A program made the translations under genes and the position numbers. A stretch of DNA of 64,000 nt from Acidovorax sp. CCYZU-2555 (GTDB taxonomy: Bacteria; Pseudomonadota; Gammaproteobacteria; Burkholderiales; Burkholderiaceae_C): assembly GCF_018413525.1 (NCBI RefSeq), contig NZ_JAHCDD010000010.1, forward strand, positions 1 to 64,000, in the 5' to 3' direction. Positions 11,607-20,519 of the stretch are shown piece by piece (position 1 is the first letter of the stretch; every line of letters starts with the position of its first letter). The notes beneath the pieces were generated by a model. The model saw only the letters and a program-made list of their open reading frames with translations. It had not been told where the DNA came from and searched no databases.

Positions 11607-12491
11607 TCAAAACCGGGTCTTGAGGCAATCGACAAAGGCGTTGAAGGCCAGCGAGCGCACGTCCGAAGCAATGTGGAAGGCGACCGCGGGAATGCTCAGC
11701 GCGGGCTCTATGGGCCTGACGTCCATGTCGGACGCAATCGCCTGGGCGGTGAACTTGTCGACGATCGCAAAGCCCGTGCCTTCGCGCGCGAAAGCCGCTG
11801 CGACGTAGTAGCTGCGCGTCTCCAGCATGGGGTTGGTCGGGCTCTCCTCGAGGCCGGGCCAGGCATCGCGAATGCATTGCGCCAGCGGGTCGCTGCCGCC
11901 TATGCCTATCCATTGCGCGGGCTCGAGTTCGGCCAGGCGGATGCCGCCGGCCGTTCCTGCCGCTGGCGCCGTGCCTGCGGCGCGCGCCAGATGGACGATG
12001 GGAATGTCGCCCAGGGGCAGCTTCTCCAGCGCGGGATGCGCGGGCATGTCGAAGCCTATGGAGATATCGATTTCGCGGCGCACCAGGTTCTCCACCAGCT
12101 CGTCGCCATTGCCGGTCACGACCTCCAGCGAGACGCCCGGATATCTCGCGCGGAACTCGCCGACGATTCCCGGCAGCAGGCCCAGACTCAGGCTGGGCAG
12201 GCAGCCTATGCGCAGATGGTCCTGTGGATTTCTCTTGAGCTTGCGCGTCAGGCGCTCTACGTTTTCGACTTGCGAGAACAGTTCGGTGGTCTGCACGAAA
12301 AGCTGTTCGGCCTCGCGCGTGTGCACCAGCCGGCCGCCGGCGCGCTTGAACAGCACCAGCCCGAACGCATGTTCGGCCTGGGCCAGGGCCTTGCTGGCCG
12401 CGGACTGGGTCAGGTTCAGCAGTTCGGCGGCGCCGCTGACCGAGCCGGTCCGCATGACCGAATGGAAGATTTCCAGGTGGCGTAGTCGCAT
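11607..12491 (-). CDS. LysR-family transcriptional regulator
   Basis: The 294-residue product has an N-terminal winged helix (MRLRHLEIFHSVMRTGSVSG, then LNLTQSAASKALAQAE) and a LysR substrate-binding domain. It is convergent with the transporter ATPase (15 bases between stops) and divergent from the ornithine-cyclodeaminase-like gene, with a 214-base shared upstream region holding an inverted repeat. The arrangement suggests it controls the 12706-17628 operon and perhaps the transporter. Its inducer cannot be read from the sequence. Confidence 0.88.
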   Translation of the reverse strand: MRLRHLEIFHSVMRTGSVSGAAELLNLTQSAASKALAQAEHAFGLVLFKRAGGRLVHTREAEQLFVQTTELFSQVENVERLTRKLKRNPQDHLRIGCLPSLSLGLLPGIVGEFRARYPGVSLEVVTGNGDELVENLVRREIDISIGFDMPAHPALEKLPLGDIPIVHLARAAGTAPAAGTAGGIRLAELEPAQWIGIGGSDPLAQCIRDAWPGLEESPTNPMLETRSYYVAAAFAREGTGFAIVDKFTAQAIASDMDVRPIEPALSIPAVAFHIASDVRSLAFNAFVDCLKTRF

Positions 12492-12580
12492 GGCTTGGAG
12501 GGGCTGGGTTTGTGGGGCGGGGTGGGCGGAGCTCTAAGCATGGGCCATGCCAGAGCGCCTGATTTTGCCCCGTTAACTGT

Positions 12581-12598
12581 CCAGTCAAAAACGACTGG
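12581..12598. repeat. Inverted repeat in the LysR/OCD divergent promoter region
   Basis: CCAGTC and GACTGG are separated by AAAAAC, a six-base perfect stem. It lies 90 bases from the LysR start and 108 from the ornithine-cyclodeaminase-like start. It could be a regulator site or a small hairpin. It is short, so chance cannot be excluded. Confidence 0.35.
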
Positions 12599-12705
12599 CC
12601 TCCCCGCTTTTTTTCACTGGCGCTGGGCCCAGGCCTTCCCTAATACTGCAGGCCTTTCGCAGCACCGTCGCGGTGCTGTCGCATCTCCTCACAGGACCTG
12701 ACAGC

Positions 12706-13626
12706 ATGAGTGAAATTTTTATCGACGACCAGCAGGTCGCCAAGGCCGTCTCCATGCGCGAGGCCATAGAAGCCATGCGCCTGGCCTTCCTGGACATGGG
12801 CCGTGGCGGCTCCAGCATCCAGGACCGGGTGCGCATCCATGCGGGCGGCAATTCGCTGTCCATGATGGGCGGCATTCACGGCGCCGACAAGGTGATGGGC
12901 GCCAAGGTCTACCCCACCGTCGGCGGTCAGTTCGATTTCGTCATCAATCTGTTCTCGGCCGAGACCGGCAAGCTGCTGCGCGTGGTCCAGGGCAACGAGC
13001 TGACCCGGCTGCGCACCGCGGCCGTGACGCGCGTGGTCGCCGATGCCTGCGTGCGCAAGTCGCATGTGGCGCTGGCCATTTTCGGCAGCGGCATCCAGGC
13101 CCAGGCCCATGCCGAAGCGTTCTGCGCCGACGGCTTCGCCACCGAAGTGCTGGTCTGTGCGCGCGACGACGCCGAGGCCTTTGCCCGCAGCGTCCAGCAG
13201 CTGTACGGCGTGCCCGCGCGCGTGGTCGATGCGGCCACCGCGGCATCGCAGGCCGATATCGTCATCACCGCGACGCGCTCGTCCACTGCGCTGTTCGATG
13301 GCGCCGCATTGCGTCCCGGCACGTTCGTCGCGGCGATAGGCTCGTCGAAGCCGAGCGCGCGCGAGATCGATGACGTGGTGCTGGCGCGCGCCGGCGTGGT
13401 GGTCGTGGAGTCGCGCGCCCAGGCGCTGCGCGAAGGCGGCGATCTGGTGATGGCCGCCGATCAGCAGGCGCTGGGCAGTAAGGTGATTGAACTCGGCCCG
13501 CTGCTGGTCGATCCAGGACTGCTCCAAGGCGCGGCAGGCGATATCACGGTCTACAAATCGGTGGGCGTGGGCATTGAAGATGTGGCGCTGGCGCAGCTGG
13601 TGCACCGGAATCTGCCGCGCGCCTGA
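12706..13626 (+). CDS. Ornithine cyclodeaminase / mu-crystallin family protein
   Basis: The 306-residue product belongs to the NAD(P)-dependent family that includes ornithine cyclodeaminase, alanine dehydrogenase and cyclic-imine reductases. The Rossmann motif FGSGIQAQAH begins at residue 126, and LRTAAVTRVVAD (102-113) is the family signature. K67 in VMGAKVYP fits the conserved substrate lysine. I start at the ATG at 12706, which gives the usual N-terminus MSEIFIDDQQV. It leads an operon with a Bug receptor, a DadA-like dehydrogenase and an N-acyl-D-amino-acid deacylase, so it may reduce or deaminate an imino or amino acid product of that pathway. The exact reaction is unknown. Confidence 0.87.
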   Translation: MSEIFIDDQQVAKAVSMREAIEAMRLAFLDMGRGGSSIQDRVRIHAGGNSLSMMGGIHGADKVMGAKVYPTVGGQFDFVINLFSAETGKLLRVVQGNELTRLRTAAVTRVVADACVRKSHVALAIFGSGIQAQAHAEAFCADGFATEVLVCARDDAEAFARSVQQLYGVPARVVDAATAASQADIVITATRSSTALFDGAALRPGTFVAAIGSSKPSAREIDDVVLARAGVVVVESRAQALREGGDLVMAADQQALGSKVIELGPLLVDPGLLQGAAGDITVYKSVGVGIEDVALAQLVHRNLPRA

Positions 13627-13890
13627 TCGGCTTGTCCCCATGCGGTCCCGGGATGCTTGCCATGTTCCGGTGCAGGCGCCCGATCGGCTCGCCTGCCTAG
13701 GCACCACGCCGGGGAAAAAAGCGGGCCGTGCGGGCCTGGATTGCACCGGCAACGGGCGTGCCGGGAGGGTATTCAAAAATGACTACCCCACCCTGTTTTT
13801 TTCGTTGGCGGCCAGTGCCTGCGCTGCAGATACTGAGACCCATATCTCCTTCGACCTTGATTGATCCAACCCTTGCCTGGAAGCACCACC

Positions 13891-14856
13891 ATGAACCTCC
13901 GTCCCGTTCGCCTCACTTTCGTTGCCGTGGCCGCGACCCTGGCATTCGCTGCCCAGGCCGCCTGGCCTGATCGCCCGATCAAGATCGTCGTGCCCTCCGC
14001 CGCGGGCGGATCGCCCGACATCCTGACGCGGATCTTCAGCAACGAATTGGGCAAGCGCCTGGGCCAGAGCGTGGTGGTGGAGAACCGCCCCGGCGCGGGC
14101 GGCGGCATAGGCATGCAGGCCGTGATGACGGCCAGCCCCGACGGCTACACGATCGGCTACGGCAACAACGCCACGCTGGCGACCAACGAGTTCCTGTTCT
14201 CCAAGCTGCCCTACGACCCCGCGAAACTCGTTCCCGTGATCGCGCTGACCAGCACCGGCAGCCTGCTGGTGGTGAACAAGGACCTGCCTATCCAGAACGT
14301 GCAGGAGCTCGTGCGCTACGTCAAGCAGAACCCCGCGAACTCCTTCTTCGGTTCGGGCGGCACGGGCACCACCAGCCATCTCGGCGCCGAGATGTTCAAG
14401 ACCATGACGGGCATAGGCAGCATGCACATTCCCTACAAGGGCGCGCCCCAGGCCATCACCGACCTGATGGGCGGCAGCGTGCAGTTCCTGTTCGACAACA
14501 TCGCCTCCGTGGGCCCGGCCGTGACGGGCGGCAAGCTGCGCGCGATCGCGGTCACGTCCAAGGAGCGTTCGCCGCAGTTTCCCGCGGTGCCCACGCTCAA
14601 TGAATCGGGCGTGCCGGGCTTTGAAATGCGCGCCTGGGGGGCGCTGGTCGCGCCGCCGGGAACGCCCGCGGAGATCGTCAATCGCCTCAACATCGAAGTC
14701 AACGCGATTCTCAAGGACGAGAAAGTGCGCGCCCAGTTCGAGCAGCTGGCCTTCACGCCCATCGGCGGAACGCCGCAGGACCTGCGCCGCCTGGTCGAAT
14801 CCGAGCGCGTGAAGTGGGGCGAAGTCGTGCGCAAGAGCGGCGCCAAAGTGGATTGA
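13891..14856 (+). CDS. Bug-family (TctC-type) periplasmic solute receptor
   Basis: The 321-residue protein has a signal peptide ending near AAQA at residue 23, followed by WPDRPIKIVVPSAAGGSPD, the usual Bug N-terminus. The loop VVVENRPGAGGGIG and the PDGYT motif are also present. Such receptors bind carboxylates or amino acids; many in Burkholderiales have no dedicated membrane partner nearby. It is 8 bases from the FAD dehydrogenase gene that follows, so it likely captures a substrate or product of that pathway. The start at 13891 is the methionine opening the signal peptide. The 264 bases before it hold no gene I can support. Confidence 0.93.
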   Translation: MNLRPVRLTFVAVAATLAFAAQAAWPDRPIKIVVPSAAGGSPDILTRIFSNELGKRLGQSVVVENRPGAGGGIGMQAVMTASPDGYTIGYGNNATLATNEFLFSKLPYDPAKLVPVIALTSTGSLLVVNKDLPIQNVQELVRYVKQNPANSFFGSGGTGTTSHLGAEMFKTMTGIGSMHIPYKGAPQAITDLMGGSVQFLFDNIASVGPAVTGGKLRAIAVTSKERSPQFPAVPTLNESGVPGFEMRAWGALVAPPGTPAEIVNRLNIEVNAILKDEKVRAQFEQLAFTPIGGTPQDLRRLVESERVKWGEVVRKSGAKVD

Positions 14857-14864
14857 GGGCCTTG

Positions 14865-16151
14865 ATGTCTGCAGTTTTCCACTCCGACAGCGCACAGAGC
14901 TACTGGAGCATGCATCCGCGCGCGCGCGGCCCGCGCCACGCGCATGTCACGGTCATAGGCGCGGGCATCGTGGGCCTGACCACGGCCGCGGCGCTGAGCC
15001 GCTCGGGCCATGAAGTCACGGTGATCGATGCCGCCGCGCATGTGGGCCGCGGCACCAGCTTCGGCAATGGCTGCCAGCTGTCCTATGGCTATGTGGCGCC
15101 GCTGGCCCAGCCGAGTCTGCTGCCCGAGTTGCCCAGCCTGCTGCTGGCGAAGAACGCGCCGCTGAAGATCGTTCCGCGGCTCGATCCCGCGCAGTGGCGC
15201 TGGATGATGGAGTTTCTGCTGGCCTGCCGCGGCTCGACGGCGCGGCAAAGCTCGCTGGAACTGCTGGCGCTGGGAAGCCTGAGCCGCCACGAGACAGATC
15301 TGTGGCTGCGCGACGCCGACCCCGCGCAATTGAAGTACTCCGAGACCGGCAAGCTGGTGCTGCTGCCCAGCGCCCAGGCGCTGGCCAAGGCCGAGGCCCA
15401 GGTGCGCTTGCAGGCCGCGCACGGGCCGCTGCAGCGCTGCATCGGTGAAGACGAAGCCCTGCGCATAGAACCCGCGTTGGCGCGTTTCAAGGGCCGCATC
15501 GCGGGCGCGATTCACACGCCCAGCGAATGCGCGATCGACAGCCATGCGCTGTGCCTGGCGCTGGAGCGCCAGCTCAGGGCGCGCGGCGTCGAGTTCAAGC
15601 TGGGGCAGAGGGTCACGGGCTTTGCCCGCGCGGGCCGGCGCGTCGCGCAGCTGATCGCCAATGGGCAGGCGCTGGATGTCGACGGCCTGGTGCTGGCCAC
15701 GGGCCCGGCCACGGCCGCCGTGGCCCGCATGCTGGGCTTCTCGCTGCCGGTCTATCCGCTCAAGGGCTACAGCATCACGGCGCGCATTGTCGATGCGGCC
15801 GGAGTGCCGCGCGTCAGCATCACCGATGCGGCGCGCAAAGTCGTCTACGCCCGCATAGGCGACCATCTGCGCGTCGCGGGCGTGGCCGAGATTCGCGGCT
15901 ACGACCGCAGCATCCAGGCGGACAGAATTGCCGAACTGGTGGGCCATACGCGCGAAGCCTTCGGCGCCGCGGTCGACCTCGACTCCGTTTCCGAATGGTC
16001 GGGGCTCAGGCCCGCGACGCCCACGTCCGTGCCCATCATCGGCGCTTCGCCGCTGGACAATGTATTCCTCAACGTCGGCCACGGCGCGCTGGGCCTGACG
16101 CTGGCCTTCGGCTCGGCGGCCACGATCGCCCACAAGATGAGCGCGCTCTGA
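14865..16151 (+). CDS. DadA-like FAD-dependent D-amino acid dehydrogenase
   Basis: The 428-residue flavoprotein resembles D-amino acid dehydrogenase (DadA), which oxidises D-amino acids to imino acids and passes electrons to the respiratory chain. The FAD-binding GAGIVG is at residues 32-37, and the DadA-like stretch GTSFGNGCQLSYGYVAP follows at about 60. The C-terminus has SGLRPATPTSVPIIG and NVGHGALGLTLAFGS, both typical. A 27-residue N-terminal extension precedes the Rossmann strand and carries no clear signal. It lies between a Bug receptor and an N-acyl-D-amino-acid deacylase gene, which supports a D-amino-acid substrate. Confidence 0.88.
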   Translation: MSAVFHSDSAQSYWSMHPRARGPRHAHVTVIGAGIVGLTTAAALSRSGHEVTVIDAAAHVGRGTSFGNGCQLSYGYVAPLAQPSLLPELPSLLLAKNAPLKIVPRLDPAQWRWMMEFLLACRGSTARQSSLELLALGSLSRHETDLWLRDADPAQLKYSETGKLVLLPSAQALAKAEAQVRLQAAHGPLQRCIGEDEALRIEPALARFKGRIAGAIHTPSECAIDSHALCLALERQLRARGVEFKLGQRVTGFARAGRRVAQLIANGQALDVDGLVLATGPATAAVARMLGFSLPVYPLKGYSITARIVDAAGVPRVSITDAARKVVYARIGDHLRVAGVAEIRGYDRSIQADRIAELVGHTREAFGAAVDLDSVSEWSGLRPATPTSVPIIGASPLDNVFLNVGHGALGLTLAFGSAATIAHKMSAL

Positions 16152-16167
16152 TCACAAGGCAGCAACC

Positions 16168-17628
16168 ATGCACAACGAAACTTCCTTCGACATCCTCATT
16201 CGCGGCGGCGCCATCATCGACGGCACCAAGAGGCCCAGGTACACGGCCGATGTCGCCATCCGCGGCGAGCGCATCGTCGGCATAGGCGACTTCAGCCAAC
16301 ACACCGCGGCCACGGAAATCGATGCCACGGGGCTGGTCGTCGCGCCGGGCTTCATCGACTCGCACACGCACGACGACCAGGCGCTGCTGTCGCAGCCCGA
16401 CCTGCCGTTCAAGGTCTCGCAGGGCGTGACTACGGTGGTGACGGGCAACTGCGGCATCAGCATCGCGCCGCTGCGCGCCGGCACGGCCCTGCCTTCGCCG
16501 CTGAACCTGCTGGATGCGGGCAACGAGCGCTTCACGACGTTCGGCGCCTACCTCGACGCGCTGCGCGCCAGCCCTTCGGCTGTCAACGTGGTGCCCATGG
16601 TCGGGCATACCAACTTCCGCACCATCGTCATGGACGACCTGGAGCGCGCGGCCACGCCCGACGAAGTCGAGGCCATGAAGGCCTTGCTGGAGGAGGCGCT
16701 GGCGGCGGGCGCGGTCGGCATGTCGACGGGCACCTACTATCCGCCGGCCGCGGCCGCGACGGAGCAGGAAGTCACCGAAGTCTCGCGCCCGCTCGCGGCG
16801 CGCCGCGCGCTCTACGTTTCCCATATCCGCAACGAAGCCGACAGATGCCTTGAATCGCTGGAGGAAACCTTTCGCATAGGCCATGAGGTTTCGACGCCCA
16901 TTCTGCTGTCGCACCACAAGCTGATGCGCAAGGCCAACTTCGGCAAGTCGACGGTCACGCTGCGCCGCATCGAGGAGGAAATGCAGCGCCAGTGCGTGAA
17001 TCTCGACTGCTATCCGTACACCGCGAGTTCCACCATGCTGCACCTGGACGAGGAGCGCCTGCAGGGGCGCGTGACGCTCGCGTCGTGCGAGCCCTATCCG
17101 CATTTCGCGGGGCGTGATCTGCAGGACATCGCCGACGAATGGGGCGTGTCGCGCGTCGAGGCATCGAAGCGCCTGCAGCCGGCGAGCGCCATCTACTACA
17201 GCATGGACGAGGAAGACGTGCAGCGCATCCTGGCGTTCGAGCGCACCATGATCGGCTCCGATGGCGTGCCCGCGGGCGAGCGCCCGCATCCGCGGCTGTG
17301 GGGCACGTTTGCGCGCGTGCTGGGCCGCTACAGCCGCGACGTTCAGCTGTTTCCGCTCGAGACCGCGGTCTGGAAGATGACCGGCCTGACGGCCGAAGTG
17401 TTCGGGCTGGAACAGCGCGGACAGGTGGCCCGCGACTTCCATGCGGACATCACCATCTTCGACCCGGCCACCGTGCAGGACCTGGCCGATTACGACCATC
17501 CGACCAGGCCCGCGCAAGGCATAGAGGCGGTGATCGTCAATGGCGCTGTGGCCTACCGTTCGGGCGTGCACCGGCATACGCGCACGGGCAAGGTGCTGGC
17601 GCGCAAGCCCGCGGACGCCGCCGCCTGA
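16168..17628 (+). CDS. N-acyl-D-amino-acid deacylase (D-aminoacylase family amidohydrolase)
   Basis: The 486-residue enzyme belongs to the amidohydrolase superfamily; the family releases free D-amino acids from N-acyl-D-amino acids. Metal-ligand motif HTH is at residues 66-68 (PGFIDSHTHDD). TGNCGIS follows near residue 92, with C95 in the place of the bridging cysteine of D-aminoacylases. Later histidines sit in YVSHIRNEAD and LLSHHKL, and the aspartate-containing IGSDGVPAG is also typical. It directly follows the DadA-like gene (16 bases), giving a two-step deacylation then oxidation. The natural acyl group and amino acid are unknown. Confidence 0.9.
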   Translation: MHNETSFDILIRGGAIIDGTKRPRYTADVAIRGERIVGIGDFSQHTAATEIDATGLVVAPGFIDSHTHDDQALLSQPDLPFKVSQGVTTVVTGNCGISIAPLRAGTALPSPLNLLDAGNERFTTFGAYLDALRASPSAVNVVPMVGHTNFRTIVMDDLERAATPDEVEAMKALLEEALAAGAVGMSTGTYYPPAAAATEQEVTEVSRPLAARRALYVSHIRNEADRCLESLEETFRIGHEVSTPILLSHHKLMRKANFGKSTVTLRRIEEEMQRQCVNLDCYPYTASSTMLHLDEERLQGRVTLASCEPYPHFAGRDLQDIADEWGVSRVEASKRLQPASAIYYSMDEEDVQRILAFERTMIGSDGVPAGERPHPRLWGTFARVLGRYSRDVQLFPLETAVWKMTGLTAEVFGLEQRGQVARDFHADITIFDPATVQDLADYDHPTRPAQGIEAVIVNGAVAYRSGVHRHTRTGKVLARKPADAAA

Positions 17629-17658
17629 ACTTCGGTGAGCCGGGCCGGCCGGCGCGCG

Positions 17659-18741
17659 TCAGAAGACGTGCGAGACCCCCAGTCCGGTGAACGAGGCGTC
17701 GGCGCCCGGGGCCTGCGAGGCCAGGCCGTTGAGCGTGACGCGCGACAGGCCTTCGTTGTTCACGCGCGCGAAGCGCGCATAAAGGCGCGTGCGCTTGGAC
17801 AGTACATAGTCGTAGCCCAGCTGCACGCCGCGTGCGCGCGCATCGACGCCGCTGACCCGGCGCTGCGCCAGCTGCGCGATCAGCACATGCGGGCCGCCCA
17901 CGTTCCAGCGCACCGAGGCCATGGCGTTGGTGCTGTCGGGAATGGTCGCGGCATCGGCCGTGTTGCGGTTGAACGTGCCGTACAGCGTGACGTCGCCCAG
18001 CTTGTAGGTCGCGCCCACGAAGTGCGAGACGCTGGCCTCGGGGTGGGCCACGGGCGCGGCGGCCGTGCCGCTGTTGTTGCGCTGGTAGCCGTAGCCCAGG
18101 TAGACCGGGCCGCTCGCATATTGCAGGTTCAGGCCCAGGCCGCGGCCCGACGCCGCGCTGCCCGCGGCTTCGCCTGCCGAGTACATCAGCTCGCCCCAGA
18201 CGCCGCCTATGCGCGGCGAGGTGTAGCGCAGCGAGTTGTCGGTGAAGCCGGGCGTGAAGGCCGTGGTCGTGTTGCTGGTCTGGGCGAGGAACATGTTCCA
18301 GCCCAGCGAAGTGCGGTTGCGCGCCAGCGGGTCGGAAGTCAGGCCGACCACGAAGGTCGGCGACCACATGCGGCCCAGGTCGATTGCGCCCCAGGAGCCC
18401 GAAAGACCCACCTGGTTCCAGCGGCTGAAGAACTTGGTCGCGTTGTTCTGCGTGCCGTCATCGGCGTTGAGGCCGGCCTCGAGCCGGAAGTTGGCGCGCA
18501 GGCCGCCGCCCAGGTCTTCGCTGCCGCGAAAGCCCAGGCGCGAGACGGTGTTCAGGCCCGAGCTGAGCCGGTTCACGCTGTTGCTGCCGTTCTTCGCGAA
18601 CTCGAAGCCCATGTCGACCGCGCCGTACACCGTCACCTGCGATCCGGCCTTGCTTTCCTGGGCTGCGGCCTGGGTCGCGGCGGCCATGGTGGCCATGGCC
18701 GCGATCAGCGCCAGCGCCGTGCTTGCATGCTTGCTGTTCAT
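17659..18741 (-). CDS. Gram-negative porin (Burkholderia/Comamonadaceae type)
   Basis: The 360-residue outer-membrane protein has a signal peptide ending near residue 27 (ATQAAAQ, then ESKAGSQVTVYGAVDMGF). Strands such as VTVYGAVDMG, the LGFRGSEDLGGGLRANFRLE stretch and the final GLGVSHVF ending in phenylalanine are typical of 16-strand trimeric porins of this group. It is convergent with the deacylase gene and lies downstream of the second peptide importer on the same strand. It probably lets the small substrates of this region cross the outer membrane. Confidence 0.93.
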   Translation of the reverse strand: MNSKHASTALALIAAMATMAAATQAAAQESKAGSQVTVYGAVDMGFEFAKNGSNSVNRLSSGLNTVSRLGFRGSEDLGGGLRANFRLEAGLNADDGTQNNATKFFSRWNQVGLSGSWGAIDLGRMWSPTFVVGLTSDPLARNRTSLGWNMFLAQTSNTTTAFTPGFTDNSLRYTSPRIGGVWGELMYSAGEAAGSAASGRGLGLNLQYASGPVYLGYGYQRNNSGTAAAPVAHPEASVSHFVGATYKLGDVTLYGTFNRNTADAATIPDSTNAMASVRWNVGGPHVLIAQLAQRRVSGVDARARGVQLGYDYVLSKRTRLYARFARVNNEGLSRVTLNGLASQAPGADASFTGLGVSHVF

Positions 18742-18889
18742 CGTCTTCGTCCCCTCGTCTGTTGAATGGTGTCTTGCGGCGTGTTCGCCGGGGATTCAGC
18801 AGCCCCTGGAACGACGTTGAAAACAAGTCTAGGGACGCGCAGCGATCTCGAATAATCGAAACTCGCCATCACGCGATGCAGCTTTCGGA

Positions 18890-20485
18890 TCACCTTGCGG
18901 CCGGTGCGAGCCAGGCCTCGCCGAAGCTGCCCGCCGAGCCTTCGACGCCCTGCAGCAGGCCTTGCACGCGCTGGTTCCAGACGTTGCCGCGCGGCACGGC
19001 GACCAGCGGCAGCAGCGGCAGCTCGTGCATCACGATCTTCTGGAACTGTCGGAATTGCGCGACACGCTTGGCTTCGTCGGGCTCGACGGCCGCCTGCGCC
19101 AGCAATGCATCGACTTCGGCGTTGCGGTAGCCCGCGGCGTTGACGAAGGGAATGCCCTTGCCCGCGTCGCGCGACGCGTAGAGGCGCTGCACGCCCACCG
19201 TGGGGTCGAACAGCGCGCCCACGCCGTTGATCTCGAAATCGAAGTCGCGGCGCGTGTAGACGCGCTGCACGAAGCCGCCCAGGTCCTGGCTGCGCACCGT
19301 CACGTGTATGCCCACGCGCGACAGCGCGGCCTTCACGTATTCGGCCACCTGCTTGAGTGTGGGCGTGGGAAAGTAGTCGAGCGTGACCGCGAAACGCCTG
19401 CCGTCGCTGCCGCGCTTGAAGCCGGCCTGGTCGAGCAGCGCATTGGCGGCCGCGATGTCGTGCGCATAGCCCTTGAGCGCCGGGTCATGGAAAGGCGCGA
19501 GCGTGGCGGGAATGGGCGAGGCCAGCGGCTGCGCGTACTGGTGGTAGGCCACCTTGTTGAGCAACTCGATGTTGATCGCATGCGCGACCGCGCGGCGCAC
19601 CGGCGCCTGCGCGAAGAATTCGTTGCCGAGATTGAACTCGACGGCGGCGATGTTGTTGAGGTAGTTGCTGGGCAGGGCCTGGGCCTGCAGTTTGGGGTTC
19701 TTCTTGAGGCGCGCGATGTCGGCCAGCGAGACTGCGGTGCTGAAGTCGGCGGCGCCGGTTTCCAGCGCCGCGGCAATCGCCGCGGGGTCGGCCGAGAAGC
19801 GGTAGATGATGCGGTCGAGGTAGGGCTTGCCGCTGTCCCAGTAGTCCGGATTGCGTTCGAACTCCGCGTACGAGCCGCGCACCCATTGCTTGAAGCGGAA
19901 CGGGCCCGTGCCTATGGGAGCGCTCGCGTTCTGCGCGACCGCCGTCTCGCCGCGCTCGTAGACATGCTTGGGCACGATGGGCGACTCGGACGCGGACAGC
20001 GTGCGCAGCAGATAGGGCGCGGGCGCCGACAGCACGATCACCGCAGTGTGGGCATCGGGCGTCTCGACACGCTCCACGTTGGCGAAAGTCGAGCGCGCGC
20101 GCGGATTCAGGCGCTTGAGTTCCTGTATCGAATAGGCGACGTCGGCCGCGCCGAACGGCTGGCCGTCATGCCATTTGACGCCCTGGCGCAGCGTGAAGGT
20201 ATAGCGCTTGCCGTCGGCCGACACCGTCCAGCGCGTGGCCAGCAGCGGCCGGGCGACGAAGTCGTCGTCGAAGCGCAGCAGGCCTTCGGTGACCTTGGCG
20301 CTGATGTCGCGCGCGCCCACCGTGATGTTGGTCAGCGAGATCAGCGCCGGCGGCTCGGCGCCTATCAGCGTGAGCGTGCCGCCGCGCTGCGGCAGGGCCG
20401 CGGCGGCCGTGCCGGCCAGAACGGCGGCGGCGCCCAGCACGGCAAGTTGCCGGGAGAGAAAACGGAAAGTGGCGCCAGTCGGCAT
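18890..20485 (-). CDS. Peptide-type ABC transporter substrate-binding protein
   Basis: The 531-residue product is a second SBP_bac_5 receptor. It has a signal peptide in the first 30 residues (FLSRQLAVLGAAAVLAGTAA), then the family strand TLTLIGAEPPALISLT, KRYTFTLRQGVKWHDG, and GTGPFRFKQWVRG. It is the last gene of a run with two permeases and an amidase on the minus strand, 34 bases after the amidase. It should feed the permeases at 21988-23799. The presence of an amidase inside the operon suggests an amide or peptide ligand, but this is inference. Confidence 0.9.
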   Translation of the reverse strand: MPTGATFRFLSRQLAVLGAAAVLAGTAAAALPQRGGTLTLIGAEPPALISLTNITVGARDISAKVTEGLLRFDDDFVARPLLATRWTVSADGKRYTFTLRQGVKWHDGQPFGAADVAYSIQELKRLNPRARSTFANVERVETPDAHTAVIVLSAPAPYLLRTLSASESPIVPKHVYERGETAVAQNASAPIGTGPFRFKQWVRGSYAEFERNPDYWDSGKPYLDRIIYRFSADPAAIAAALETGAADFSTAVSLADIARLKKNPKLQAQALPSNYLNNIAAVEFNLGNEFFAQAPVRRAVAHAINIELLNKVAYHQYAQPLASPIPATLAPFHDPALKGYAHDIAAANALLDQAGFKRGSDGRRFAVTLDYFPTPTLKQVAEYVKAALSRVGIHVTVRSQDLGGFVQRVYTRRDFDFEINGVGALFDPTVGVQRLYASRDAGKGIPFVNAAGYRNAEVDALLAQAAVEPDEAKRVAQFRQFQKIVMHELPLLPLVAVPRGNVWNQRVQGLLQGVEGSAGSFGEAWLAPAAR

Positions 20486-20519
20486 GCGTGCTCCATCAGA
20501 TGCGTGAAAGAAAAGGGAA

